From the NCBI RefSeq assembly GCF_000260135.1, contig NZ_JH651384.1, positions 1,925,693 to 1,989,692 of the forward strand: a stretch of 64,000 nucleotides of DNA, in the 5' to 3' direction. Source of the DNA: Thiothrix nivea DSM 5205 (lineage in GTDB: Bacteria; Pseudomonadota; Gammaproteobacteria; Thiotrichales; Thiotrichaceae). The position numbers and the translations under genes were made by a program. Positions 42,317-51,292 of this stretch are shown here, in pieces (position 1 is the stretch's first letter; each line of letters opens with the position of its first letter). The notes beneath the pieces were generated by a model. It was not told the origin of the DNA. It searched no databases and saw only the letters and a list, made by a program, of their open reading frames with translations.

Positions 42317-42805
42317 TTAACGTCCCGCCAGTTTGCGGCAGAATTCGGCATAAATGGCCTCCGTAATGTAACGCGGGTTGTTCCGGTGGATTTCCAGAGC
42401 CACCCGTTTGGCCGTGTCCGACGCCAAGCATTGACAGGCAACCAGCTCCAACATCAGCCGCAAGCCCCACAGGGTTTCAACATTTTCGAGCTTACAAAAC
42501 TTATGCAGGGGTTTTTCATTGGTCACGCATATCCATTGATTGGCCTTTGCCAGCAGCAAGCATACCTTGTCCGGGTTTGATAACGGGCCGAGCCTACTGT
42601 TGGCTGCCTGCATCAGTATTTCCAGCGGCTCATCCACAATGGTCAAGCCATAACGCTCACAGTCGTCGGCGTCCAACTGCTTCACTTCCCGTAAAATGAC
42701 GCGCGGTATAAAGACATTGCCCAGACAACGGCTGGCCAGCCCCAATATCGAGGGATCAGCCAATGCATAATCAATCAGCACATTGGCGTCGACGATTAAC
42801 AGCAT
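42317..42805 (-). CDS. PIN-domain nuclease-like protein
   Basis: 162 aa. LLIVDANVLIDYALAD at the N-terminus supplies the first PIN acidic residue; IPRVILREVKQLD near 33 and VCLLLAKANQWICVTNEKPLHKFC near 80 fit the rest of the fold. Its gene begins 3 bp after the XRE/ImmA gene, so the two form a likely toxin-antitoxin or regulated nuclease pair. Confidence 0.75.
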   Translation of the reverse strand: MLLIVDANVLIDYALADPSILGLASRCLGNVFIPRVILREVKQLDADDCERYGLTIVDEPLEILMQAANSRLGPLSNPDKVCLLLAKANQWICVTNEKPLHKFCKLENVETLWGLRLMLELVACQCLASDTAKRVALEIHRNNPRYITEAIYAEFCRKLAGR

Positions 42806-42808
42806 CCG

Positions 42809-43948
42809 TCAACAGCCCCACTTTTCCCAGGAAGCCGACAGCTCACGCATTTCATACAAAGACAGGCGCAAAATTTCGGCGGCACGGGACAAGGTAATCG
42901 CCTCCTGCTCCACTACCCTGCGCACCAAACGGGACAGGCGATCCTGCTGGAAGTCGTGGTCACGCAGACCTTCCGGTTCGATTCCGGTAAAAGTGTCGTG
43001 GTAAACCAGCGGACTGATACCATCCGGTTCGTCATGCTTCAACAGGGTACGTTGGTATTTACGCTGATATTCCAGATTAAATTGCTGCCAAAGTTGTTGG
43101 CGTAAACTTTTCTTGTAGCGCAGGGATACCCGGTACAGCACAGTACGCCAGCCGACCTTGAATACCCGCTTGACCTTCAGCACACGATCTACCAGCGGTA
43201 ATCCCGCAGTTTCTTCCCACTCCTGACAAAAACCAGCCTCCGGCATCAGGAAATGGGAGGCAAATTCATTCGCCTGCTGTTCCTGCTCCTGACTTTCATC
43301 TTCACATTCCACGTCGTAGGCGGACAGATGCAGCAGCAGATGACCCAGTTCATGGGCTGCGCTGAAAATCCAGCCCTCGACAGGAAAACGTTCCCAGGTA
43401 TTGACGATGACTGCCGGGCCACCATCCCCTTCAGCTACCGACAAACCCATGAATGCATCACTGGCAACAGACAGGGAATAAACCTTGACACCATGCGCTT
43501 CCAACAGCCCACAAATATCATGCACGGGCTCATCCGGTTTCAAACCAAAATGCTGGCGTACCTGCCCTGCAAGGTCGGGAATTGCGTGCTTGCCGACCAC
43601 AGGGGGCAAAGTACAGGGTGAGGTTTCACCCAATAGTTTTTCCAGTTCCGCAAAATCATCCAGCCACCGACCAACCTCCACCAGTATCTGGGTACGGCTT
43701 TTCATCCGCTTGAGGGAACGGAAGCGGACTTTTTGCAGGGGACTAGTGCTGGCAAGCAACTCGAACAGACTGACATTGAGTGCGGCGGCGAGCCGATGCA
43801 GGGTTTCAGCACGAGGCTGGGCGCGGCCTTTTTCCAAGTTGCGAAAAGCAGGACGTGACAGGCTGGCAGCTTCTGCAAGCTGTTCCTGGGTCAAGCCGCG
43901 ATCCTTGCGGAGACGGAGCAGATTTGCCGCGATAACCTGGGTTTCCAT
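42809..43948 (-). CDS. XRE / ImmA-IrrE metallopeptidase fusion
   Basis: 379 aa from the ATG at 43948. N-terminal HTH_3 (LLRLRKDRGLTQEQLAEAASLSRPAFRNLEKGRAQPR), then an ImmA/IrrE (COG2856) domain with the zinc motif SAAHELGHLLLH near 210 and downstream EQQANEFASHFLMPE near 240. Such fusions are antitoxin-like regulators or stress proteases that cleave repressors. Coupled to the PIN gene. Confidence 0.88.
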   Translation of the reverse strand: METQVIAANLLRLRKDRGLTQEQLAEAASLSRPAFRNLEKGRAQPRAETLHRLAAALNVSLFELLASTSPLQKVRFRSLKRMKSRTQILVEVGRWLDDFAELEKLLGETSPCTLPPVVGKHAIPDLAGQVRQHFGLKPDEPVHDICGLLEAHGVKVYSLSVASDAFMGLSVAEGDGGPAVIVNTWERFPVEGWIFSAAHELGHLLLHLSAYDVECEDESQEQEQQANEFASHFLMPEAGFCQEWEETAGLPLVDRVLKVKRVFKVGWRTVLYRVSLRYKKSLRQQLWQQFNLEYQRKYQRTLLKHDEPDGISPLVYHDTFTGIEPEGLRDHDFQQDRLSRLVRRVVEQEAITLSRAAEILRLSLYEMRELSASWEKWGC

Positions 43949-44010
43949 GTCTTTGCCTGTCGCCAACTAACCATTTTTCGATTTTCAAAGATATGGATAG
44001 TATAGTTTAT

Positions 44011-45792
44011 TCAGGCTTCCCCGTACAACTTCCGGTACAGGCCATCCTGCGACAGCAGTTGCTGATGACTCCCCTGCTCGCTGATGCAGCCATCCTCGAA
44101 CACGAAAATGTGATCCGCCTGACGCACGGCGCTCAGGCGGTGAGCCACGATCAGGGTGGTGCGCCCCTTGAGGAATTCGCTCATGGCGGTGTGCAGTTTC
44201 TGTTCGGTTTCCATATCCAGCGCCGAGGTGGCTTCGTCGAGGATCACCACACTGGGTTCGGAGAGGATCATGCGCGCAATCGCCAGCCGTTGCCGTTGGC
44301 CGCCGGACAAGCGCATTCCCTGCCGCCCGACGATGGTTTCCAGACCTTGCGGCTGTTCGCGGATCACATCTTCCAGTTGGGCGATGCGCAGCGCTTCCCA
44401 CAGCTTTTCATCCGCCTGCTGGCGACCCAACGTCAGGTTGGCGCGGATGCTGTCGTTGAACAGCGCTGGCTGTTGCAGCACGGTAGCGACGTGTTCGCGC
44501 ACCACGTCGAGGCCGATTTTGGTTACGGGCACATCATCGAAATACAATTGCCCCTGCTGCGGCTGGTAAAGCCCCAACAGCACTTGCACGAAGGTGGACT
44601 TGCCGCCGCCACTGGCTCCCACCAGGGCAATTTTCTGCCCGGCGCGAATGGTCAGGTTTACATCCTTCAACACCGGCGGCTTGCTGCCATAGGCGAAGGT
44701 GATGCTTTCGGCACGCACGCTGACCGTGGTTTTGCCCGCAAACGGGTTGTGGTGATGCGGATAATGCGGCTCCGGCTGCATCGCCAGCAGGGTATTGATG
44801 CGCTGCAAAGCCGCTTTCGCCCCGTACCAGCCGTACTGGATGGCCAACACTTCCTGCACCGGCCCCATCATGAACCACAGGTAGCTGAACACTGCCAGCA
44901 TTTCGCCAATGCTAAGGTCGGAAAACACCACCATCAACATGCTGACAGCACGGAATACGTCAAAGCCGGAAATGAACACGGTAAACGACAGCCGGTTGGC
45001 GGCGTCGCTGCGCCAGGCGAAACGCCCTGCATGTTGCCTGACCTCGGCGGCCTGCTCCGCCACCCGCCCGAAAAAGCTGCCCGCGCGGTTGCTGGCGCGG
45101 ATTTGCTGGATAGTGTCTAGGGTTTCGGTCAGCGCCTGCTGGAACAGCTCAAACGCACTGTTTTCCTGCTTTTTCAGTTCCTTGACGTATTTGCCGAGTT
45201 TGGTGGTGAGCATGATCACCAGTGGGTTGAGCAACAGGATAAACAGCGCCAGTTGCCAATGTAGCCACAGCAGTACAGCCGTGACGCCCACCAGCGACAG
45301 CGCCGCGACGATGAACTTGCTGATGCTTGCACCCAGAAAGGCGTCGATGGTTTCCACGTCCACCACCAGCCGCGAGCTGACCGTGCCGCTGCCGAGGGTT
45401 TCGTACTCGGTCATGGAAATGGTTTCGATGTGTTGTAACAGGCGGCGACGGATGCGGTAAGTCAGATCCTTGCTGATCAGGGTAAATTCACGGGTTTGCC
45501 ACACCGTCATCACCAGCCATAGCAGGCGCAACAGCATGGTAAGCAGGGTGATGCCGGTAATGTACAGCACCGGCCCATGCCACGCGGCGGGGAACAGGCT
45601 ATCCATGAAGTGGGTCATGGCGGCTGGCTTGTGCAGCAAGACTTCATCGACCAGCAGGGGAATCAGCAACGGAACCGGCACGCTGATCAGCGCCGCCAGT
45701 ATCGCGACAGCGTTAGCGATGAGCAATTCCTTGCGGTGGGTCAGCGCCTGTCGGAACAGGTCATTCCAAGTGTATTCGGTGGCGGCATTCAT
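44011..45792 (-). CDS. Type I ABC exporter (fused permease/ATPase)
   Basis: 593 aa. Six transmembrane helices (about 20-320) then an ATPase: Walker A LVGASGGGKSTFV near 400, Q-loop near 442, signature RLSGGQRQRLAIARM near 498, Walker B SVVILDEATSALD near 522, H-loop VAHRLSAV near 555. It is a homodimeric MsbA/LmrA-like exporter; substrate unknown. It is transcribed convergent with no operon partner and ends near the XRE/ImmA gene. Confidence 0.9.
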   Translation of the reverse strand: MNAATEYTWNDLFRQALTHRKELLIANAVAILAALISVPVPLLIPLLVDEVLLHKPAAMTHFMDSLFPAAWHGPVLYITGITLLTMLLRLLWLVMTVWQTREFTLISKDLTYRIRRRLLQHIETISMTEYETLGSGTVSSRLVVDVETIDAFLGASISKFIVAALSLVGVTAVLLWLHWQLALFILLLNPLVIMLTTKLGKYVKELKKQENSAFELFQQALTETLDTIQQIRASNRAGSFFGRVAEQAAEVRQHAGRFAWRSDAANRLSFTVFISGFDVFRAVSMLMVVFSDLSIGEMLAVFSYLWFMMGPVQEVLAIQYGWYGAKAALQRINTLLAMQPEPHYPHHHNPFAGKTTVSVRAESITFAYGSKPPVLKDVNLTIRAGQKIALVGASGGGKSTFVQVLLGLYQPQQGQLYFDDVPVTKIGLDVVREHVATVLQQPALFNDSIRANLTLGRQQADEKLWEALRIAQLEDVIREQPQGLETIVGRQGMRLSGGQRQRLAIARMILSEPSVVILDEATSALDMETEQKLHTAMSEFLKGRTTLIVAHRLSAVRQADHIFVFEDGCISEQGSHQQLLSQDGLYRKLYGEA

Positions 45793-45826
45793 GGCGCAAT
45801 ACTACCCGGAATTGCGTGCGTCGCAC

Positions 45827-45855
45827 AAAAAGAAAGGCGCTCTTGAGCGCCTTTC
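45827..45855 (-). terminator. Intrinsic terminator after the dihaem cytochrome gene
   Basis: A 10-bp stem GAAAGGCGCT / AGCGCCTTTC (45832-45841 and 45846-45855) with a 4-base loop; on the minus strand it is followed by TTTCTTTTTG. It also separates this gene from the exporter. Confidence 0.85.
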
Positions 45856-45879
45856 CTGTAGCGGGTTTAGCCGATAGCC

Positions 45880-46815
45880 TTACTTGGAACTGTTGGCCAT
45901 GTAGTCAACCGCCGCCTTGATTTCGTCGTCAGACAGCGCCGGGTTGCCGCCTTTGGCAGGCATCGCACCCTTGCCGTTGATGGCATTGTTGTACATAGCG
46001 TCGTTGCCTGCCGCGATGCGCGGTGCCCAGGCTTCCTTGTCACCCAGTTTCGGGGAACCGGCAACGCCTACGTCGTGGCAGGAGAAGCAGATGCCCTTGT
46101 AGACCTTTTCACCATCAATGGCGGCAGCCGGGGCTGGGGCAGCAGCTTGTTCAGCTGGAGCGGCGGCGGCCTGTTCAGCCGGGGCAGCTTGTTCAGCTGG
46201 AGCGGCGGCGGCCTGCTCAGCCGGGGCAGCTTGCTCAGCTGGAGCGGCGGCGGCCTGTTCAGCCGGGGCAGCTTGTTCAGCTGGAGCGGCGGCGGCTTGC
46301 TCAGTACCCGCTGCCGGAGCAGCTGTTTTCGTCTGGCTTGACAGGTCGATGCCAGCCTTGCCAGTCATGTAAACAATCGCGTTGCTCAGTTCTTCGTCGG
46401 TAATGGATGGGTCACCACCACGCGCCGGCATGGAGTTCAGGCCGTTGATGGCATTGTTCATCAATCCGTCCAGGCCATTGCCCAGACGTCCTTCCCAGGC
46501 ACCTTTGTCGTCAATCTTGGGTGCGCCGAGTACGCCAGCCGTATGGCAAGAAGTACAAACGGCATTGAAGACCGCTTCGCCAGAACGGGCTTCTTTGACA
46601 ATGGATTTGTCAACAGCAGTGACCGTGCCGATAGGCGTGAGGTTAGCGTCTGCGGCTGCTGCCTGCATGGTAGTGTCTTCAGCGCCTTTGGTAGAGTTTT
46701 TCGCAATTGTGTTGAACAGATTGTTAACCAGAACGCCTACAGCAGCGACGATCAGTAACAGACCAATAAGCAAAACCGGTTTTGCCATAGGGTCTTTAGG
46801 TGTTGAGTGAGCCAC
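45880..46815 (-). CDS. Membrane-anchored dihaem cytochrome c5-like protein
   Basis: 311 aa from a GTG at 46815 chosen for the AGGAGG just upstream. One N-terminal transmembrane helix (about 12-32) anchors it in the inner membrane with periplasmic domains. Two cytochrome c domains have haem motifs CTSCH near 84 and CFSCH near 244, each followed by distal Met-containing segments (GLNSMPARGG and GKGAMPAKGG). They are joined by an Ala/Pro/Glu/Gln linker made of 14-residue repeats. Probable electron carrier to a terminal oxidase or from sulfur oxidation enzymes. Confidence 0.88.
   Translation of the reverse strand: MAHSTPKDPMAKPVLLIGLLLIVAAVGVLVNNLFNTIAKNSTKGAEDTTMQAAAADANLTPIGTVTAVDKSIVKEARSGEAVFNAVCTSCHTAGVLGAPKIDDKGAWEGRLGNGLDGLMNNAINGLNSMPARGGDPSITDEELSNAIVYMTGKAGIDLSSQTKTAAPAAGTEQAAAAPAEQAAPAEQAAAAPAEQAAPAEQAAAAPAEQAAPAEQAAAAPAEQAAAPAPAAAIDGEKVYKGICFSCHDVGVAGSPKLGDKEAWAPRIAAGNDAMYNNAINGKGAMPAKGGNPALSDDEIKAAVDYMANSSK
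46145..46305. repeat. 42-bp tandem repeats encoding the inter-haem linker
   Basis: Almost four copies of a 42-bp unit (14 codons, EQAAPAEQAAAAPA). The near-identical units suggest recent expansion and length polymorphism. Confidence 0.9.
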
Positions 46816-47033
46816 GTTTTCCTCCTGTGAACCGGGCATTTACCCGCCCGACGATCAGTGAATCCAAGAAACCAGAAAATTCGTAAACCGACGGATTATA
46901 TTCAATATCCCTAATATTCGCTATCCATCCGGAGGAAAACTTGATGTGAATCATGCTAAAAATCCTGGATTTTGTGTATGAAAGCCAGGATGGACGCGAA
47001 GCCAAGGGTTGGGTATGATGCGTTTTCCACGAC

Positions 47034-47109
47034 GCACCCGTAGCTCAGGGGATAGAGTATCGGCCTCCGAAGCCGAGGGTCGCTGGTTCGATTCCAGCCG
47101 GGTGCGCCA
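47034..47109 (+). tRNA. tRNA-Arg(CCG)
   Basis: 76 nt including encoded CCA. Acceptor stem GCACCCG / CGGGTGC, D arm GCTCAGGGGATAGAGT, anticodon stem TCGGC / GCCGA with loop CTCCGAA (anticodon CCG), T arm CTGGTTCGATTCCAG. Its 3' part (47065-47110) is the integration site of an element and is repeated at 63577-63622. Confidence 0.95.
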
Positions 47110-47154
47110 ATATTTTCAATCACTTACATAAAAATAAAAATCTGCAAAAAATCT

Positions 47155-47175
47155 TGAGTCACCGATAAGTCACCA
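47155..47175. repeat. Left arm-type repeat of the integrase
   Basis: TGAGTCACC-GATA-AGTCACCA; differs by one base from 63448-63468 at the other end and lies the same way round. Probable integrase arm-binding site. Confidence 0.6.
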
Positions 47176-47228
47176 ATGGATTCTTTCATTCTTGGCCTGA
47201 AGCCACTGTTTTTGCTTGTGTGACTCAG

Positions 47229-47783
47229 TTAAGCAGCAGACTTCAGAACGTTGTAAACACTTGCCACCGATACCCCTAACGCCTTAGCAATCTTTGGTTT
47301 GCTCATGCCTTCAGCCAGCAGTTTTTCCATTTCTTGCCGCTTCGCTTGCGCTGTTGGTTTGCGCCCGGTGTAAGCGCCCTCCTGCTTCGCTTTGGCGATA
47401 CCTTCAAGCTGGCGCTCTTTACGAATGTTGGTTTCAAATTCAGCAAAAACCGCCAGCATTCCCAAAAATGCCTTGCCGTGCGGTGTTCTGGTATCAATGG
47501 CCTGATCCAGCGCCATGATGGTTACGCCCTTGTCTTCCAGATCATGAACAAGGTTGTGCAGGTCACGGGATGAACGCGCCAGCCGGTCAATTTTAGTAAA
47601 TACCAGCGTGTCACCTTCCCGTAGGTAGTTCAGGCATTCATCCAGTGCGGTACGCCCTTTCTTGCTGGTTCCAGATTTCTTCTCACTGAAAATCTTTTTG
47701 CAACCCGCTACTTTCAGACGGTCAATCTGCGTAGTGTGGTCTTGGTCAAGAGTGCTTACCCGTGCATATCCTACCAGCGCCAT
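47229..47783 (-). CDS. Serine recombinase (resolvase/invertase)
   Basis: 184 aa from the ATG at 47783 (GGGGAAG upstream). Catalytic serine in VGYARVSTLDQD near residue 10, catalytic arginines in KIDRLARSSRDL near 67, and a C-terminal HTH (MSKPKIAKALGVSVASVYNVL). Standard size of small resolvases. It may resolve multimers of the element or invert DNA; no crossover site is evident. Confidence 0.93.
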   Translation of the reverse strand: MALVGYARVSTLDQDHTTQIDRLKVAGCKKIFSEKKSGTSKKGRTALDECLNYLREGDTLVFTKIDRLARSSRDLHNLVHDLEDKGVTIMALDQAIDTRTPHGKAFLGMLAVFAEFETNIRKERQLEGIAKAKQEGAYTGRKPTAQAKRQEMEKLLAEGMSKPKIAKALGVSVASVYNVLKSAA

Positions 47784-47948
47784 GATTCTTCCCCTTGTGT
47801 AGCTAGATGTCGTTAAATGTTCTAAATAGGATTTAGATGTTGCTAGAATATCTTCTAAAAACACTGAAATCAACCCTATTTAGATGGTTTTTGAGGGGTG
47901 CTTGATCCTCTAATATGGGTATACCCTATTTGTGATAACAAAATATGA

Positions 47949-47975
47949 AAAAGCCGGGAGCTTGCCCCGGCTTCC
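47949..47975 (-). terminator. Intrinsic terminator
   Basis: AAGCCGGG (47951-47958) pairs with CCCGGCTT (47966-47973), followed on the minus strand by TTTTTCATATTTT. It closes the minus-strand operon of the small protein at 47995. Confidence 0.8.
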
Positions 47976-47994
47976 TGGTGATGGTTGCAGGTTG

Positions 47995-48195
47995 TCAGGT
48001 GGTGGCCTGCACCAGTAACAACACTTCCTTGTCGATCAATGCCGGGTCAGCATCCGCCGGAAATTCCGCTATCCTGTAATCAGCAGAAAACGCCCCCACC
48101 TGAACGGCAAGGTTTGCGCTTTCCGGGTCTGTCCAAAACCCATCACGCCAATAGGCAACTTTCTTGGTAGTGGTTTCGGTGTTCATGGTATCCAT
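47995..48195 (-). CDS. Small hypothetical protein
   Basis: 66 aa with GAGGAAAAA just before the ATG at 48195. It is acidic, with a central WRDGFW and no recognisable domain. It lies at the end of the minus-strand operon beginning near 51.6 kb and is followed by a terminator. Confidence 0.6.
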   Translation of the reverse strand: MDTMNTETTTKKVAYWRDGFWTDPESANLAVQVGAFSADYRIAEFPADADPALIDKEVLLLVQATT

Positions 48196-48250
48196 GTGTT
48201 TTTCCTCGATTCGGTTTCAGAGTGGGGCGCTATCCACGCCCCCGGATGGT

Positions 48251-50107
48251 TCAGGCAATCCATTGGTATTTTGGCAGGCCGCATTTAGGGCTGGTGTACT
48301 TCGGGTTAAGCCGTGCGTAGCCGTCACGGATTGCTCTGGCGAAGAACAGTTGCACGACTGCGGTTATCTCCCGGTTGTTGAAGGTCAGCTTTTCGGCCTG
48401 GTTGCCTGCAATCTGCTTTTGCACCCAGCCCCATGATTGCTTGACGGATGCCGCACACTGCCCCGCCCGGATCGCGCTTACCCAGCGTTCATACAGCCCG
48501 TCGGTGAGGGTGGCTTTTTCGGCCTCCTGACCTTCGGGAACCTTCGGGATTGCACTCTCCTCTGTACCCTTCGGCTGAAGGGTCTGGATACCTTCGGCTG
48601 AAGGTCTGGAAGGGTGGCTATCCTGCCGACCTTCGGGAACCTTCGGAGAGGCTTCAAGGGGTAGGGAATAGTGTTCCTCTGCCGTACCCAAAGCCGGATT
48701 CTGCAAACCAGTTCCGCCGTTTTTCTGGTTGGCTGGCAGTGCCGGTGCTGGCTTGTCCAGTGACATATCGCGGAACTGTTTGGAACCGCCGCGCAATTCC
48801 TGCCGGTAGGTCTGATTGGCTGTCCTGGCGTCCAGCGTCTTGCGGTCTTCGCTGCCATCGGCAAGGTTCAGTGCATCCAGCACCGCCTGTTTTGCCGGGT
48901 CAGTGAAGCCATAGAAAGGCCGGTCATCCTGTTTGCCTTCGCGTTTTGGCTGGCGGTTCGGGTCAACAAAGCCCACAAAACCCAGCCCGTTGGCCTTGGC
49001 TTCCTGCTGGCCTGCCTGCTGGTACTTGAACAGTGGGGCAGGCGCTACCATGCCGCCGTTGCCGACAGCGCCGCCGTAGCCGTCCAGTTGCGCGGTTTGC
49101 GGGATGAACCCGAAGTCCGGTTTTGTCTGTTTGTAATCCTGGCGGTTTGCCTGCGGTTCCGGTTTGGGGATTGCGCCGCTTTCAAACTCGGCAAAATCAC
49201 CAGCGTCAAACGCCTTGCCGGTGCTTTTCAGGTAATCCGCCTGATACTGGACAAGGGCATGTTTCAAACCTTCCAGCCGTTTCAGCTTTTGGCCGAGGAA
49301 CAGGATTAACAGCAGGTGGCTGATTTCAAAAATGACGCTGACAAACAGGGTGACAATCATCACGCCGGTACTGATCGACACGCCGAATGAATCCCGAATG
49401 CTTTTGAATACCGGTTTGTAGGCGTCTTCCTTCAAGTCCTGCATGGCTTTGGTTTTGGCTTCCAGCGCCGCCACGGATGCCGCCGCCTGATTCGCGGCAT
49501 TGTCAGCTTGTGCGGCTTTCAGGGCATTCAGCCGCGCCCGGTCGCCTTCGCAGTGCTTTTCCCTGCCACGCTTCAAGTTTTCCTCACATCGCGCCAGCTT
49601 TTGGGATGCCGCCGCCACTTCGGAACCCGAGGAACCCATCACGGTTATTTGTGTGTTGGTCAAAGCCTGAAAGGTTTTGCTGCCTTCCGCCGCGCTGGTG
49701 CTGATGTGTTGTTGCTGCGAACTGGATGATATGGATTCATAGACCACGCCCGCCAGCGCCAGTATGCCCACGATCAACACAATGACGCTGGTAGGGTTTG
49801 GATACTTGGCAAAATGCTTGTAACCAATTTCCTTAATCATCGCCATCGCAAGGGGCAGGGTCAGCGCCAGCACGGAATAGACCACCAGCGCCGCCACTTC
49901 GGAGAGGTTTTGCACCAGCCAAGTGGTAAAGCCCCACAGGTCAGACACGTACATCATCCAGACGAAAATGAAGTAGACAAGGAAGGTGGCGACAAACGCC
50001 AGCTTGTAGGCGGTTTCGGTGAATTTAACTTCCTGTTGGGTTTCGGCTATGTCTTCCTGCATCAGCCTTATGTGTTGGTGTTGTTTGTATGCGGTTGAAA
50101 TATCCAT
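48251..50107 (-). CDS. Large element-encoded membrane protein of unknown function
   Basis: 618 aa. Transmembrane helices near 32-54, 65-90, 105-125 and 248-275; a coiled-coil-like stretch rich in Ala/Gln (about 155-230) lies between the third and fourth. The C-terminal 320 residues are cytoplasmic and low in complexity until the final 75, which form a compact domain (LTDGLYERWVSAIRAGQ to the end). I do not recognise it. It may serve the element's transfer, replication or exclusion. Confidence 0.65.
   Translation of the reverse strand: MDISTAYKQHQHIRLMQEDIAETQQEVKFTETAYKLAFVATFLVYFIFVWMMYVSDLWGFTTWLVQNLSEVAALVVYSVLALTLPLAMAMIKEIGYKHFAKYPNPTSVIVLIVGILALAGVVYESISSSSQQQHISTSAAEGSKTFQALTNTQITVMGSSGSEVAAASQKLARCEENLKRGREKHCEGDRARLNALKAAQADNAANQAAASVAALEAKTKAMQDLKEDAYKPVFKSIRDSFGVSISTGVMIVTLFVSVIFEISHLLLILFLGQKLKRLEGLKHALVQYQADYLKSTGKAFDAGDFAEFESGAIPKPEPQANRQDYKQTKPDFGFIPQTAQLDGYGGAVGNGGMVAPAPLFKYQQAGQQEAKANGLGFVGFVDPNRQPKREGKQDDRPFYGFTDPAKQAVLDALNLADGSEDRKTLDARTANQTYRQELRGGSKQFRDMSLDKPAPALPANQKNGGTGLQNPALGTAEEHYSLPLEASPKVPEGRQDSHPSRPSAEGIQTLQPKGTEESAIPKVPEGQEAEKATLTDGLYERWVSAIRAGQCAASVKQSWGWVQKQIAGNQAEKLTFNNREITAVVQLFFARAIRDGYARLNPKYTSPKCGLPKYQWIA
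48529..48647. repeat. Cluster of CCTTCGG repeats and hairpins inside the membrane-protein gene
   Basis: GACCTTCGGGAACCTTCGG occurs at 48529-48547 and again at 48628-48646. Between them two hairpins (ACCCTTC-GGCT-GAAGGGT and ACCTTC-GGCT-GAAGGT) share the same core. All lie within the coding frame. Confidence 0.7.
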
Positions 50108-50117
50108 GTTGTTATCC

Positions 50118-50399
50118 TCAGAAAGTCGCCACGATGCCCAGCAAGCCCAGCAGGAACAGGAAATTGAACCCGCTGTGATGCTTGCCGGTGGCGAAGGTCA
50201 TGAAAGTGAAAAATGCGCCCATTGCGTAATGCCCAGCGCCGCCCATAGCCCCCAGCCCGTCGGCTTGCGCGTAGCGGTAAAGGGTGTAGGTCAGCAGGGT
50301 AAGCCCAGCCAGCGCCAGCAGGCGGGATGCAATACGGAACAGCAGGGCATAGTCACGGGTAGCGAGGAAATGCCCGATTGCCGCTAGTTCAAGCTTCAT
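50118..50399 (-). CDS. Small membrane protein
   Basis: 93 aa with three or so hydrophobic segments (about 20-42, 55-70, 78-92). Its start overlaps the end of the replication-like gene by 4 bp, and it is 11 bp upstream of the 618-aa membrane protein gene. No family recognised; probably a functional partner of that protein. Confidence 0.6.
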   Translation of the reverse strand: MKLELAAIGHFLATRDYALLFRIASRLLALAGLTLLTYTLYRYAQADGLGAMGGAGHYAMGAFFTFMTFATGKHHSGFNFLFLLGLLGIVATF

Positions 50400-51292
50400 G
50401 ACTTCGCCCCTCCGTTACCGTTGAAACTGTGGTGGTTAGCGATGTCCGCCCCACGGATGGCGTTGTATTCCGTCACCCATGCCGCCCGCTTCGCTGCGGT
50501 CAGGTCATCCATCGGGATACCGGCACGGGCAAACAGCGTATCAAGGCCGCGAATGTCATCCACCAAGGTGCGCAAGCGTGTTTGTCTGGCTGTATCGGTA
50601 CGCTCTTGCTCGGCTTGCTGTTGCGCCTGCAAGGTGCTGCGGTCAAGTGTGCCTTGCCGTGCGGCTTGTGCCAGTTGGTGCAGGTAGCCAAGCGGTGATT
50701 TCACCTTGCCTGCCTCCATGCCAGCCGTCAGCAACAGCAGGCAATCCCGTGCATTGTCCGGGGTCAGGCCATCCAGAATGCGGGCGGCGGATTTGCGCCC
50801 TTGCTTGCCGAAAGCAGAGGGATAGGGCAATCCCTGTTCACTGTCAGCAACAGCACTACGGCGACTGTCTGCCGTTGGCGGGGGCGGTGTGGTGGTAGGT
50901 GTAGGGTTAGATGCAGTAAGGTTAATAGATGTATGTTCCCGTTTTTCGGAAAGCGCTTCCGTTAAGCGGAAATTTTCCCCATTTTTTGGAAGGGTAGGCA
51001 CAAAGAAGCCGTCAGGGTAGGACGCCAGAAAATCCGCCGGGATGCGATACTCGAATTCAAAGACGGGGTGAGGTTGCGCGGTAAACAAGCCCTTGCCGGT
51101 CACGCTGGCGATAGCGGGGGCAAGCCTATCCTTGCGGATGTGGGTCAGGCTTGCCAGCCGTTTCAATGTGAGGGGATCAGCCGTCTTGCCATAGCATAGG
51201 GTTTGCCGAAACAGGGCAAGGAATACCCGCAGTTCGTTTTGCGTCAGGTCAGCAGCCAAAGCCGCATCAATCAGGTCACGGGCAAGGCTCAT
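50396..51292 (-). CDS. Replication-like protein with phage O-type N-terminus
   Basis: 298 aa. The N-terminal 110 residues (LTQNELRVFLALFRQTLCYGKTADPLTLKRLASLTHIRK and so on) resemble the winged-helix of phage replication protein O, then a low-complexity Thr/Pro/Ser linker (about 125-155) and a helical C-terminus. It probably initiates replication of the excised element. Downstream overlap with the 93-aa gene and upstream overlap with the 111-aa gene. Confidence 0.6.
   Translation of the reverse strand: MSLARDLIDAALAADLTQNELRVFLALFRQTLCYGKTADPLTLKRLASLTHIRKDRLAPAIASVTGKGLFTAQPHPVFEFEYRIPADFLASYPDGFFVPTLPKNGENFRLTEALSEKREHTSINLTASNPTPTTTPPPPTADSRRSAVADSEQGLPYPSAFGKQGRKSAARILDGLTPDNARDCLLLLTAGMEAGKVKSPLGYLHQLAQAARQGTLDRSTLQAQQQAEQERTDTARQTRLRTLVDDIRGLDTLFARAGIPMDDLTAAKRAAWVTEYNAIRGADIANHHSFNGNGGAKS

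Noticed and set aside
46118-46372. Plus-strand Ala/Cys-rich frame
   Set aside because: Shadow of the repetitive cytochrome linker on the other strand.
48529-48647. CCTTCGG cluster considered as an iteron or origin
   Set aside because: It lies inside a coding frame and the hairpins are imperfectly spaced; no replication protein-binding pattern is evident.
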